This document shows, in pieces, positions 32,514 through 44,640 of a stretch of DNA of 64,000 nt. This DNA is from Aurelia coerulea (taxonomy: Eukaryota; Cnidaria; Scyphozoa; Semaeostomeae; Ulmaridae). Within the stretch, counting starts at the first letter, position 1, and each line of letters opens with the position of its first letter. The stretch is from positions 14,656,001 to 14,720,000 of the forward strand of contig CM076954.1 of the NCBI GenBank assembly GCA_039566865.1. Direction: 5' to 3'. Both the position numbers and the translations under genes were made by a program. The notes beneath the pieces were generated by a model that did no database searches, was not told where the DNA came from, and saw only the letters and a list, made by a program, of their open reading frames with translations.

Positions 32514-33063
32514 ACTGTGCATGAGGAGGTTTGAAAATATACACAAATTTGTAGTCTTTCTTCTCTGCGTCATGTCGCTAGATTTGCTGGCAATTATTTG
32601 CAAAAACTTTGTCACGTCGAGTTAATTGGCACAGTGAAATCTCTTGAATAGCAACACTTTGTCAAAAACAGCAAATAAATTCCTGAACAGCCAAATTCGC
32701 TTGGTAAATATACTGATTTTCAAAATTGTAATGTCCGAAGACTTAAATTGCAAATTCTTTCTGCAGAATTCGGCTACAAGCAACCAATTAGTTTGGACAA
32801 TGCCTTTGCCAAGAAATCTGACAGCTCAGAGCTTTACCTTTAAATCTTATTTTTGCCCCGATAGGAAAACCAATCTTCTGGAAACTCACCAGGCTTTTTT
32901 CAAAATTGATTATGATTGAGGTCGAAGCTTTCTTTGCCGAAATAGAAAATTGTTGGTCAAAACTTTCATCGTCGAAGTTTGTCCCGTTTATCCGCCGAAA
33001 TTTCATCTGGCCAAAATTTCTTTCAATGATAATAACATAAAGAGCGTGACTCATTTGCTTCTA
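32514..33063. other. RPL35 downstream region, no gene
   Basis: The AATAAA overlapping the stop region (about 32509) and later AT-rich text may serve as 3' UTR and polyadenylation signals. Nothing else is recognised. Confidence 0.4.
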
Positions 33064-33095
33064 GAATTAAGGTAGCCTGTGTGCAGCCTCAACGA

Positions 33096-33790
33096 AGCAT
33101 AGGCAGTGGCGGACACCTGGGGGGCGAAGGGGTGCGATCGCCCCCCCCCCCCAATGTTGGCTAGAACAAAGATCTTTTGTTTGAAAATAATAGAACAAAC
33201 AATGCTTTTTAACCGAAACAATAGCTTCGCCCCCCCAATATTTGGCAAAGTGTCCGCCACTGAGCATAGGTTCCAACTCTTTAAAAAGGCTGGTGTAAAG
33301 TTGAGTGAACTATTTCTTTGAACTGAATGACTTCAAAGAAACTTTAGCTAATTCTCTATAATTCTACTGTTGGAATTTTCTGAAATTTTCAATATTTTCA
33401 GAAGTAGAGTGTTTTTCTCCTTTTTTTTCAAGGATTCAAGAAAAATTTTCAAAAAAAACTTAAAACCATCATAATTTCTAAATTGTTTGACATAACACAA
33501 AATAATTTCGAAGAAACCATAGTTTATGAATGCCTACAATATGGTATCAAGCAAAAGTCTGTCACTCATTTGGTTTATGATTTAGAAATTTGATGATGTC
33601 ACATCCTTAAATGAGTTGAAATGTACGATACGCTGCAATTTGCAAAAATATTCAAAATTTCTGAAAAGTCCAACGGTAGAATTATAGATATGTATCTGAA
33701 GTTTCTTTCAAGCCATTCAATCAGGAGAAATAGGGCATTGAATTTTACACCCACCATTTTACTCCGAGATAAAGATTTGAAACCTATGCT
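33096..33790. mobile_element. AGCATAGG palindromic element, copy 3 (inside the micro-element)
   Basis: The ends are AGCATAGG...CCTATGCT. It is flanked by CCTCAACGA (33087-33095) and CCTCAATGA (33791-33799), a 9-bp duplication with one change. The body matches the copies at 4051, 4647 and 38331 (CTATAATTCTACTGTTGG and its inverse). It is interrupted close to its left end by a hAT MITE. Confidence 0.85.
33104..33262. mobile_element. hAT-like MITE (CAGTGG ends), copy 2
   Basis: A 159-bp element, CAGTGGCGGACACCTGG to GTGTCCGCCACTG, flanked by the exact 8-bp direct repeat AGCATAGG (33096-33103 and 33263-33270). The target was the terminal 8 bp of the palindromic element around it. It is related to 6043-6199 in the opposite orientation. 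Confidence 0.9.
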
Positions 33791-34082
33791 CCTCAATGAA
33801 GGATTGTTGAGGCTGCACGCAGGCTAGAATTAAGGCTGCCTTTCCAGTAGTCCGTGTTAAAATGAAAACAGGTCAGAAAATATCCGTTTTTGCGTTGCGT
33901 TCCCAACCCAGTTGATAAACGGAAAAGTTTCAAAACGGGTCTCAAAATGGATCAATTTTAACCCGGGTATCTTTTAACCCACCTGTGGGTTGGTGGAAAC
34001 GGATAACTTTTAACCCAGTTACAACTGTAACAACATGCTATACTTTTGGCATTTCAAATTTGAAGTTTGTTCAAATTTAAAG

Positions 34083-34380
34083 TGGACGGACGGATGGATG
34101 GACGGATGGATGGATAGATGGATGGATGGATGGATGGATGGATGGATGGATGGATGGATGGATGGATGGATGGATGGATGGATGGATGGATGGATGGATG
34201 GATGGATGGATGGATGGATGGATGGATGGATGGATGGATGGATGGATGGATGGATGGATGGATGGATGGATGGATGGATGGATGGATGGATGGATGGATG
34301 GATGGATGGATGGATGGATGGATGGATGGATGGATGGATGGATGGATGGATGGATGGATGGATGGATGGATGGATGGATA
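34083..34380. repeat. (GATG)n tetranucleotide microsatellite, about 74 units
   Basis: The first units are imperfect (GGACGGACGGATGG, then one GATAGATG). After that GGAT repeats perfectly for about 270 bp. Four nucleotides in a triplet code leave all frames open (WMDG forward, IHPS reverse), so the open frames here are not genes. Confidence 0.98.
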
Positions 34381-35893
34381 CATTTGCCACATAATAAATA
34401 AACAAATTACAAGAAATGAACAAAATTTACAAATTTCAAAAGCTAAAAATAGATAAAATACAATGACAATGCACATTAAATAAATACCGTTAAAAACTCC
34501 CCTTATTGTAGTGGCAGGGATAGCATTAAAAGGTCATATTGGCCTTCTTTACATTATGGTCCCCTTAGAGGTGGTTGCAAACAAAATGAAATAAACAACA
34601 GATGTTAAAGTGCTTTTGGATCAAGCATAATTTAGTAAGGCCGAATCATGCATGTGAGAGGACGCGCAGTTTTAGTAGAACACATAAACGTTGTTTTCTT
34701 CTCTCTGTATATTTTGGAGAAAAAAAATCTTCGATTTATTGAGTTGAAAGAATTAGGCAATACCATTTTACACATTCAGTTTGAAAGTTTTGCTAAGAGT
34801 CGAGCCCTATGCTCCAAGAGCCGGTATTTAAGCGGTTTATCGGCTAGTTTTCGACAACTTCTTGCTATTCAAGCGATTTCACAGTGCCAAAAATTAACTG
34901 ATCAATTCGGATGCTCCTGCATCGTTGTTCAGTATAAAATCTGATTTTCTTCTCCTAAATCACAACAGCAGGACATCTGCAAATTTTTCTCATTGCTCTA
35001 TGCCCCATCTTTCTCAACTAAATGTGCAAAAATTTGACACAATTTGAAATCGAATGTGAATCTGAGAAAACAGTTGCCTTTCAAACTTTGCGGAACAAAT
35101 GACAGGGCTGCACTCCGTGAATAGATGGGAACGTGGGATTGATGAATTGAATGGCCTGCTCTGCTCTAAATCTCGTTAATTAGTGGCAGTTCTGCGTAGG
35201 AAGAAACTGAACCAATCTCTCTTCGAGTCTGTCTTATCCATATCATGTTGAGCCTTTTGTGACGTTTCGTTTACACGCTGCGCCTACGATAACGTTAGGT
35301 TTCATATGGTTTTTGTCATAAAATTGTTTGTCGTTCTAAGGGGTTGCTGTGTCTTTTTGTAATCTTTTTGCTGTTTCTACAAGGACTACAAGAGTTTAGA
35401 TTGACCGGCATTTTTGCACACTTTTCTCGATTGAGTGGCGTTGTTGTTTCCATCACTGTTGTACACATTTGAAACTTCATCAGATTTCTGCAAAATGTAT
35501 CAAGAGGGTATCAAGATTCCATCTTCAATCATTTAGGAAGGGTCAGTCTTTAGCCAAGGCTGGTTTTCAAGGGGCCCTCCACTTGAAAATGCAATAATAC
35601 AAAAACAAATACTTGATCAAAAAGGGCTAAATATATAATTATTAAAACAAAGAAAATAGCTAGTAAGTACGGTATATACAATATATAAACTACAAAAAAG
35701 CATTAGGCAGGGCAATTTCCCAGACGACCCAAGGATATCGTTCGATGAAGACTTATTTGTAGAATGGCCCATGGAAATGGCGACAGCAAAGAATCAACCA
35801 CACGATGGCATGTGCAAGGCATGGGCGTTGAAACAGACCCTTCAACACCTTTTTGCTTGCAATTTCAGTGAGTTACCCATCCAGGTCCCAAGG
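34381..35893. other. Intergenic DNA, nothing recognised
   Basis: AT-rich sequence without a supported gene. Short matches to the CTCGATTGAGTGGCGTTG and ATATCGTTCGAT blocks of the CAATAGACC MITEs (near 35430 and 35738) suggest degraded fragments. Confidence 0.4.
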
Positions 35894-35901
35894 CACAGAA
35901 A

Positions 35902-38122
35902 CAGGGGCGTCGTGGGGCCTGTCTATTAGGGAGGGCCAAGGCCCCGAAATTTCCGAAAAATACATTTTTTTAATTTCGTCCTTTTCTCCGTTTGTGAGAC
36001 GCTCGCAGTGGCTAACGGAAAATGTTTGGGTTTATTGGTGTTATGTTAGGATTAGGTCCATGTGAACCGCGACGAGGAGATCCTCCTGGGATGAAACCCA
36101 ACTGTTAGACCTGTCGGAACGAAGTTGATATTCGGGTTGCTGAAACAAAATGCAAGCGAAGCAAGTAAAAGTTGGGTTCGGGGGCTTGCCCCCGGGAAAT
36201 TTTTTGCGACCACACTCTTTCCATCGTTAGAAAGTGCCCCTTTTTGTGAAGAAGTCGCCGCTGAAAGGAACAGCAGAGCTTGACTGACGGAAGGCTTTCC
36301 TGGGAAATTTTCAAATTAGAACTTATAAATCACCTAGAAATTGATTAGTTTTTGCTGTAGTTGTATGAAATATAAATATATAAGCATGATAGCTCGATAA
36401 CTCTGATAGCTTCCTGACATCTTCATTTCTTTAAATCTTCTTTCCATAAGCTTGACTTTCAGAGCCCTTTTCAGTGAAAAAGGAAAACATTTGGTGCTGA
36501 AGCGAAACTATCTTGTGTGAAAAGAAAATGGTTTTAATTTTTGGTGGAAATGAATAATAACTATCAGTCATGAAAAACCTCTCCATGATGTACAGCAGTA
36601 TTTCAGCAATTTAACTTGTTAAGTGCCATCTTCAAATGTATATTTCAGACCTACCTGTTTAAATAACTTTATCTTCCGAAGCGATGAGCTTTTTCTGAAA
36701 GGTTTTCATACAAAGCTTACATAAAGTCAGAGCAATGTCAAGATAGGCGTCCCCCAAGGCTCCGTTCTTGGGCCCTTGCTATTTAACATCTTCCTAAATG
36801 ACTTGTTCTATATGAAATTAGATTCAGAAATTTGTAATTTTGCTGACGACAACACTGTGTATTCATGTGGTACTTGTATAAGTGAAATTACGACAAATTT
36901 AGAAAACGACCTAAGTACACTCCTAAATTGGTTTTATGCTAATGGTATGATAAGTTCCAATTGATGTTCTTGGGACTAAATGAAAAATATAAGCTACGCT
37001 TGAATATCAAGGGTGAAAAAAATATCATCCACTAATCATGTTAAGCTTCTTGGAATCGAAATTGACAACCAGCTTAGATTCAATAAGCATGTAAAAACAC
37101 TCTGCGACAAAACAAACAGAAAAGTCAGTGCTTTTAGGAGGCTAAATATTTATCTCTCAAGAGAACAGGCAATGAAACTGTGCAACACAGTAATTATTTC
37201 AAGCTTTAACTGTTGCCCATTAGTGTGGATGTTTTGTGGCAAAGATGCCAACCATAAAATAAACCATACTCATAAGCGTGCTTTAAGAACACTCCAAAAT
37301 GATTACGACTCTTCCTTTGATAAACTTTTGGAGAAAAGTGACACGGTAACGATCCACATTAAAAATCTACAAAAATTGATGCTAGAAATCTATAAGTCAA
37401 TGAACCATCTAAATCCAGCATACATCTGGCACCTTCATGAAAGGAAAGAGATTTAATACTATCTCAGAACTAAGCATCTGTGTAAATTACCGATTACAAG
37501 GACAAAAAAATTTGGAACGGAGTCGCTCTCATTCCGAGGAAGCTTGTGGAATAATCTAAACGATGAGATAAAGGAGCTACCATCAGTTGCAAGCATTAAA
37601 AGAAAGATCAAAACCTGGACGGGTGAACAGTGTAATTGTAAAATTTGTAAGTAGCCTGTTCATTATGTTATGTAGCTTGTAAATATTAATTCTTAGACAT
37701 CTTTGTAAATTATATTGTAAATAGTTGGTATTAATTAGTTTTCTACAACTATTGTCACACCAACTGTAAAAAATGATTATGATTTGATGATTTGATTTGA
37801 TAAAGTCTTGTTTTGAATTTTTGAGGCTCTGGTACCCTCTGATACGCAGTGTGTGTAAACTGCTCTGCTAAAACCAGAACTAATATGTGGAGAATATCTA
37901 CCGGAATGCAACGAAGAGGGCACGTGTTTCAGCTATGGGTTGTAGGAAGATGTGAAAGTAATTCACACAATCTGAATCGATCAAATGTACGGTATTAGGC
38001 CAAGAAAAAGTCAGTGGTTTTCCGACGAAGCCTTAAAATTTCCGAAAAATCCAACGATTTGAATTTTAGGGTGGGCCATGGCCCCCCTGCCCCCCCCCCC
38101 CGCCCCGACCACGACGCCCCTG
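35902..38122. mobile_element. hAT-type element with 8-bp target duplication, hosting a non-LTR insertion
   Basis: Ends CAGGGGCGTCGTGG and CCACGACGCCCCTG are flanked by exact CACAGAAA repeats (35894-35901 and 38123-38130). Text near both ends matches inversely (GGGCCAAGGCCCCGAAATTTCCGAAAAAT against ATGGCCCCCC...AAATTTTAAGG-type wording). Most of the middle is a degraded reverse-transcriptase segment (36690-37801), so the original hAT MITE was much shorter. Confidence 0.9.
36690..37801 (+). pseudogene. Broken non-LTR retrotransposon (CR1/L2-like reverse transcriptase)
   Basis: The frame reads VKIGVPQGSVLGPLLFNIFL, then FADDNT (the catalytic Asp pair), with stops after MISSN (36962) and after HERKEI (37454) and a frame break between. 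The region after RT (LLGIEIDNQLRFNKHV, CPLVWMFCG, then FRGSLWNNL-like wording) is the usual C-terminal tail of this class. The original stop is near 37654. The 3' end at about 37768-37801 is made of GATTTGAT repeats. The 5' half is absent, as expected from truncated reverse transcription. The sequence inserted into the hAT element around it. Confidence 0.85.
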
Positions 38123-38330
38123 CACAGAAAGTAAGCGAAGGATTTAACTCCACTTCAAAGGAAATGACGTCAATGTGAAAAGGTCCGTCAGATAAATAAA
38201 CTCTTGCAGAGATTTATTTTCTATTCCTTATATTCTTTTCCTGCTTCCTTTGTTTACATTTGCAATTTGACTAACTGGCCGTAAAAATTCCTGGTTGCTT
38301 TGCTTTGTCAATCAAAGGTTTTGTTACAAT

Positions 38331-38808
38331 ATTAGGCTCCAAATCTTTGAAAAGGTTGGTGTAAAATTCAGAGACCTATTTCTTTGAATATGGCTATTTC
38401 TCTATAATTCTACCGTTGGACGCCTCTGAAATCTTCAATATTTGAGTGTTTTTCTTCTTTTTCAAGAACTCAAAAAAATTTCACAAAAACTTAAAACCAT
38501 TGTATTTTCTAAACTGTTTGACGCAACATAAGAATTTCGAAGAAAACAATAGCTTATCGATGTCTACGATATGGTATCAACTATCAAGTAAAAATCTGTC
38601 ACCGTTCTGGTTTATGATTTAGAAATTTGATGACGTCACATTCTCAAATGAGTTGAAATGTAAGATACGCTGTTATTTTTAAAAAAATATTCAAACTCCT
38701 GAAACGCCCAACGGTACAATTATATATCTAAAGTTTCTCAAGCCATTCAGTCCACAGAAATAGGTCAACCCACCTTTTTACACCGTGTTCAAGATTTGAA
38801 ACCTATGA
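38331..38808. mobile_element. AGCATAGG palindromic element, copy 4 (worn ends)
   Basis: The left side reads TTAGGCTCCAAATCTTTGAA and the right TCAAGATTTGAAACCTATGA. Internal blocks such as CTATAATTCTACCGTTGGAC and TTTAGAAATTTGATGACGTC match the other copies. No target duplication survives. Confidence 0.75.
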
Positions 38809-40218
38809 TTACAATATCCAGCCCTTGTTTTCAACTTCAATCAGACTGCTTTCATTACCTGATCAATATGTTTTGCAGAAATGCAAAGCTTTGCCTCGAC
38901 AAGATTGGATGCAGGTGGAAAACTCTAATTTCCCTTAAATCGAATAAAATTTACATTCCACCCACAATGGCTGTGATTTACAAACGAGGGATTAAAATTT
39001 GAAAAGCACCAAAGGTGGCGCATCAGGACGTCTGAATTAGCTGCCTGGAAGAGGAGGAAAACAAATTTTTGATGGCGACACTCTGCTGCGTAATGGTGAA
39101 GGGATAGGAAATTGATGGCTGGTGATGCAATGTTTTTAAGAGACCATGTAAGTGATAAGCTGAATTAAAACGCCAAACGTTATTAAAATTGCCACGTGTC
39201 TGCACAGTGCCCAAATAAGGCTCGTGTGTCATGTACGAGATCTCTATTTGTCACGTGTTAAGAAAACTGTTAAGTTAAAAGATTGTATTTGCAAAGGGCA
39301 GACAATGCATAGTCAAAGAAACAATGTGATCTCTGCACGTTTTCTTTGTTCGAGCCTATTTACCATTGTGTTGCATATTAAAGGGTTCGTGTAAGATTAA
39401 AAGGAGCAAAAACATCTCATTAAAATCAGGATTGGACACGTTCCGTGAACAAAGGTTCCGTGAACAAAGGATAGCCAAAACAGCAATTCAATATCTGTTT
39501 GTTTCATCTGTTCTGATTATAGAAAAAAGAAACGCCAAGGGTGAATTTAGTAAAAGGAAGGATACAGGTGTGATTAAGACAAAGCGATTTGGCAGCTTCT
39601 AGATTAGATTTCACACCTCCTGTTCAACCAACAATTCTTCTCCCTCTCCCTCTCCGTTTATTCTAATTTGATTAAGTGCACTTTGAGGTGTGAAATATAT
39701 TCTTCTGAAAGGCAATTCGCTTTGTCTGCTCGGAAATCAAATCTTTTGATTTATAAGCTTTGTTCTTGCCATAGACAAACCTATTTACTTTACCTTACCT
39801 TGCATATTTCTTTAACGCTAACTGAAATGTTGTTTCCAGCTATCTGCTGTATTTTGTTTACTTTTGCTAGTTTCGTCAGCAGCTGGACTCCAAATGGCTT
39901 TGAAAAGTTTAACCAGCATGTTTTTGGGAGGTTTATTTATAGACTTTCATTATGGTAGTTACTGACATCTGGGGAGACAAAGCAGGGCAAAGCAAACAAT
40001 TTTGTTTTGGGCAAAGTAGGCTACCAAGAAATAAGAATTGAGAGGACACTTTCGAAATGAGTTTCGAAATGGACACTTATGAAAGATCGGTTAGGGACAG
40101 TGCAAAATTTATTTTATGACATGGCCGGTGGAGAAGAAAAATTATTGCAAAAAAATCTGTTCGCCCCATATGAAATTATTGCAAAAAATTCAACTGCCAC
40201 GTCACTCTTTCCTTAAAA
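38809..40218. other. Intergenic DNA, no gene
   Basis: A small 17-bp direct repeat (GTTCCGTGAACAAAGG twice near 39438-39470) is the only structure noted. Confidence 0.4.
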
Positions 40219-40220
40219 TA

Positions 40221-40768
40221 CCGGGTGTCCCAAAAAATGTATACAGATTTGGTTGACTCCAGCGATGTGAATGTTCCTCGATAGTTAACTTGAACATAGA
40301 TACCTCATTTTTTGGTATTGGTGCTTTGAGAGCAGAGATATCAATCTTAAAAGCTCAAATGTGCATCCACTTGCAAACCAGAGCTTTGGCCTTTAGGCCT
40401 GAAGCACATCGAAATGTAGAACTGAAATTAATGAAAAATTCAGAAATTTTCCCATGGGTGACTTCTGGAGAGCAGAATAACACAAGATCTAATATTGTTC
40501 AAATTTTATCAAGGTTATCGTTGATTAAAACGATGTGCCTTAAGAAATTGCTTAGGCCAAAAGGCTAAAGCTCTGGTTTGCAGGAAGAAGCAAATTTGAG
40601 CTTTCAAAATTGATATTTCTGCTCCCAAAGCACCAATACCAACAAACGAGGTATCTATGTTCAAGTTAACTATCGAGGAACATTTTGAGAGTGATTAGCC
40701 ATTGATTAAAGCAAAATTCACAATGCTAGAGTCAACCAAATCCGTATACATTTTTTTGGGACACCCGG
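40221..40768. mobile_element. Tc1/mariner-like palindromic MITE, copy C
   Basis: Ends CCGGGTGTCCCAAAAAATGT and ACATTTTTTTGGGACACCCGG-type, flanked by TA (40219-40220 and 40769-40770). The arms pair almost throughout, including GGTTGACTC/GAGTCAACC and CTCGATAGTTAACTTGAAC against GTTCAAGTTAACTATCGAGG. It is 548 bp and non-coding. Confidence 0.85.
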
Positions 40769-41590
40769 TATGTATCTACCCCGTATTCATGAACAACAGA
40801 TGTTGTATAGTACCACCAATGAATTAGCCAAACACCATACAAAATCAATTCGTGTCCTTACGAGTCTTTGTCTACCAAAAAATGTACTTTGAAGATGAAG
40901 AGATATGACTGATGAATCGTTCATGCAAATAACTGACAAGGGAATTGTTGTGTCATTTTATACACATCCTTCCAATTCCAAGCATTTCTCATCTTGCATG
41001 ATTTACAATTTTGTCCTCAAAAATATTACGATTTTTTGTTTCAAACTTCATCTTGAGCTTATAAAAAGCTACTGCCCAGTACATATTTGCTTTTTAAAAA
41101 GCGTTGACCCAGTTCTGCACAAGCTCAAAAAGTAGTTGCCCAGTTACATTTTGCACTGGCCATGCTATAAAATATACTTTGCACTGTCCCTAATTTCAAT
41201 ATTGCTAAAAGCTTTGTTTGAAAATAGGTATATTATTGACTTTTCCTCATGGCAGTTACTGGCATCTGGGGAGGTAAGGCAAGCAGTTTCGGGCAAATTA
41301 GTTTACCAAGACAGCAATTGAGAGGACACTTTCGAAATGATATGAAGGATCGCCTATTTCAATTTTATTTAAAGATATGTGTATTCATAGTTAATAGAAA
41401 CTATTTATAGACTTGAAACTGTTTTTAGGGAAGCAAGTAGTTTCGTAGAATTGCTAAAAGATAAGTATTGGAAGAATAGGAATAATTTCGAAATTGTTTG
41501 TAAGAACGGTTTTCAAGGGCCCACAGTCCGTTTGACAAGACAACTGCAGAACAGAAACGGTGATAGTTTCGAGACTATACTAAACAAATT

Positions 41591-42386
41591 CAAGGGTGGG
41601 CATGTAGGTATGGAGACAGTGGTCCTATGTATGTCCCAGAAATCGGTTTATTTTGTCCTTCATTCAACAATGTTTGTCCTCAAAACCAGGTTCTTTTATA
41701 GGTCTTTAAAAGTAGTTTATTTTACACTACAAGTATGGACTATCTATATTTTGCAATCTCTGTCCCCAAAAGTGGGTTATTTCAATGCCTGAACCTGGAC
41801 AATGCTGTCATCGGAATTGTTATGTCTGCAGAATCCGGACTTTTTTCGTGAACTTGGTGGACAAAGCTTGTCTGACAATCCTCTACCATTTCATTGAAAA
41901 TAACGGTTTATTTCTCAAGTAATGCTGGACCAATCCCGAACAAAAACGTCACATTTTGAAAATAGTGTGGATATACGGTTTTTTTATTCCTGAAAGAAGA
42001 CAGAGGTGAAACCACTTATGCGGTTTGTCCAGATTATTTCTTGTATCTTGAGGACAATTTGAGGCAGATTGTTAAAAAACTGGTTTATTTTCGGAATAGT
42101 TTGGACACAGGTGGAAACAGTTTTGCTAAGACTGGGTAAATCAAAGGCGTCTAGAGAGACAAAGGTGGAACCAAGATGGTGGGAGAAATGGGTGTTTGAT
42201 ACAAACTTAGACTTAAAATGAGATGAACTCATGTAGATTTAACAAAAGTTTCTATTGCAAATATCTGTCCCCAAAACCAGTCTTTGGTGGACAGTAGATC
42301 ACATTTATTCTCCAGAAACTGGGTAGATTAATTTTTTCTCGTGGACATACATAGGACCATAGAAATCACAGTGCGTGCCCACCCTT
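41591..42386. mobile_element. Non-autonomous element with CAAGGGTGGGCA ends
   Basis: The inverted ends are about 45 bp: CAAGGGTGGGCATG...GGTCCTATGTATGTCC against GGACATACATAGGACC...GTGCCCACCCTTG. CAAATT occurs next to both ends and could be a 6-bp target duplication. The interior repeats short phrases with TGTCC and GGTTTATTTT. There is no transposase. Confidence 0.6.
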
Positions 42387-42663
42387 GCAAATTAAACCCC
42401 AAAATAGCGTCCTGAGTCAACCATACCAGGTGGTCTAACGCTTCCAACGTTTCAACCAACATTCTAGTTTTCATCTTCAAATTTCTGTTTGATTCCTTGT
42501 ATTTATTCAACGTTTTTAATCTGATGTTTTATTTTCACTCAATACAAGTTTGAAGATGAAAATTAGAATTGGTTGCGGCGGAGATGGCCTAAATTAGTCT
42601 GCGTTTTGAAGCTGCATGGTCACGAGTCTCTGTTTGGAGCCATAACATCATCCAATTCAATGC

Positions 42664-42715
42664 GGAAAACTGTAGCTTTCGGATTGTTGAGGCTGCACGC
42701 AGGCTAGGAAAACTG
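42664..42715. mobile_element. 34-bp TAGC...GGCTA micro-insertion with 9-bp target duplication
   Basis: GGAAAACTG stands at 42664-42672 and again at 42707-42715. Between them is a 34-bp insert starting TAGCTTTCGG and ending GCTGCACGCAGGCTA. The same host repeat at 5814-5925 (reverse orientation) has one uninterrupted copy of this 9-bp site, confirming both the insertion and the duplication. The insert keeps the right arm but has lost most of the left arm of the family hairpin. Confidence 0.9.
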
Positions 42716-43285
42716 AGACTCATCGTTATAAGTCTATTCGTTAGCGTCTGTTTGATTGCATAGGCGTCAAATCTTTATTACAAAATATTGCACGAATGGT
42801 TATTGCATCTTCCTTTTGATTTGAAGACAGGGAAGACACGTGACAGAATTATATGAGGCAATTTGAGATATGAGGCAATTTGAGTTAGGGCCCTGGGCAA
42901 TCTAAATAACCTATTGTATTCCATTGTATTTGATTATCTCTTCTGTCGGTCTGTTTTTCTGTTTGTTCGTTTTCAAAAAATTTTACACAGTGAATTGTGA
43001 CAGTCATACGATGTCACGGGATGTCGGATCATGAATCTCATGAATTTGATTTTGATGCACAGTAAAATTACTGAAGCTTGTCTAATTCTATTTTTGATTG
43101 TCTCACTCACCCAATCAACGGGGCTACGGAGCTGATCTTCAAGGGGCCTTTTAAATCTCAGTGAGCAATACTTCTACGAAATGATCATTTACACAAATAG
43201 TGAACTGTATATTTAAAACTAGGTGAATAATTTATCATTATACGGTTTTTAAGACAGTTGCATTATCACATGGTTATATGTTAAC

Positions 43286-44640
43286 ATGGACAAAGGTAGA
43301 TTCACTGCTACAGTTTTTATTGACTTGAAAAAGGCATTCGATACTGTAGATCACGATATTCTACTCCAAAAGTTAGAAAAGTATGGAGTGATTGGCCTTG
43401 AACATACCTGGTTTTCGTCCTACCTGAAAAATAGGCGGCAGCTTTGTAGAGTGAATGGGGTAGCCTCAAATATGGAAGAAATAAAATGTGGAGTTCCTCA
43501 AGGCTCTTGCCTTGGGCCCCTTTTGTTCCTCATATACATAAATGATCTGCCGTTTTCTCTTAAAAACAGTGAAGTAACGATGTATGCCGATGATACAAGT
43601 ATATCATATTCTTCTAAGGATATCAACGAGCTTAATGAAACCCTTAACAGTGACTTAGACTCCTTGAAACAGTGGCTTGAAGGTAATAAGCTGTCTCTGA
43701 ATGTAATCAAAACACAAGCAATGGTTATAGGCTCTAGGCCTAATATCAAGAAGATATCAGACAAATCAGTACCGACCCCATCTTTCGCCATTGGCAATTC
43801 GCATATTGATGTTGTAGATAATGCGAAATACTTGGGAGTACAACTTGATAAACATCTTGTGTGGGATGAGCATACCAAGGCTTTACGTTCAAAGATATCT
43901 TGCTCTTTAGGTTTCCTAAAATATGCTAAGAAATTGCTTCCAAAGCATACCCTTAGTCAAATGTATAGAGGTATCGTTGAGCCCCATTTTCGCTACTGTT
44001 GCTCTGTGTGGGGTAGCTGTGGAGACTCTCGCCTGTTGGCGCTACAAAAGTTACAAAATCGTGCTGCGAGAATAGTTACCAACAGTAGCTATGATGCACC
44101 AGCAGCAAACTTGATAAAAGAGCTCAAATGGCCGACAGTCCACGACATGATCAAACAAGAGACGGCTACCATTGTTTTCAAATCAATAAGTGGTCTCGCG
44201 CCCACTTACCTCTCTACTCTATTCACGAGAAACTCGACAAGGGAGATTGTAAATTTGAGAAATTCTGAGACTGACTTGCTTGCTCCACGAATGAAAACAA
44301 GCAATGGCCAAAAAGCATTTTCGTTCCGTGGATCAAAGCTTTGGAATGAGTTGGAGCATGAAGTCAAGCTAGCCCCCTCTCCGTCTACTTTTAAATGTAG
44401 ACTGAAATGTAAATAGCTTTTAATTTTTCATTTATTCTAATTTAACATTGTAAATATTCTTTTTATTTTTAATTTTGGTAGTATTGTAAGTAGGTTTTTG
44501 CCACGGCCCCCTGAAAAGCAGCCACTCTTGGTTGATGGGGCCACCGTGTATAAAGAATTTAAAATGAATTGCTACTTGGTGCGAGAGCCTCGTCTTATTT
44601 ACGTCATTTTTATTAAGGCTCTGGCACCCAGGGTAGGTCA
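43286..44640 (+). mobile_element. 5'-truncated CR1/L2-like non-LTR retrotransposon
   Basis: An open frame of 376 codons (43286-44416) followed by a 3' UTR. Reverse-transcriptase motifs are in order: TVFIDLKKAFDTVDHDIL near residue 10, CGVPQGSCLGPLLFLIYIND near residue 69 and MYADDTS near residue 98 with both catalytic Asp. The connection/tail region follows (YLGVQLDKHLVW, HFRYCCSVWG, LQKLQNRAARIV). There is no stop or shift across this part, so the insertion is young. The endonuclease and N-terminal RT are missing. The 3' UTR contains CCACGGCCCCCTGAAAAGCA and a final GGCTCTGGCACCCAGGGTA. A similar GGCTCTGGTACCCAGGGTAC occurs at about 19714 and a variant near 37824, suggesting other copies' tails. 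Confidence 0.85.

Larger units (their letters stand above)
33073..33826. mobile_element. Outer TAGCCTG micro-element, split by nested insertions
   Basis: GAATTAAGG is duplicated exactly at 33064-33072 and 33827-33835. The ends are TAGCCTGTGTGCAGCCTCAA and TTGAGGCTGCACGCAGGCTA. If the inner insertions (33096-33790 plus one 9-bp duplicate) are removed, only about 50 bp of hairpin remains. So this outer element is one of the ultra-short TAGCC...GGCTA family, later hit by a larger element. Confidence 0.8.

Noticed and set aside
34083..34380. CRISPR-like regular array
   Set aside because: It is a pure tetranucleotide with no spacers, in a eukaryotic genome.
34019..34476. Repeated WMDG and IHPS proteins
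   Set aside because: Products of the GATG microsatellite. A four-base period leaves several frames open on both strands.
41585..42392. Firm assignment of the CAAGGG element by its CAAATT flanks
   Set aside because: Six bases of AT-rich sequence can match by chance and do not fit a clear superfamily, so I kept it only as a possible duplication.
42328..42510. Short minus-strand frame beside the CAAGGG element
   Set aside because: It lies across the element's terminal repeat and shows no domain.
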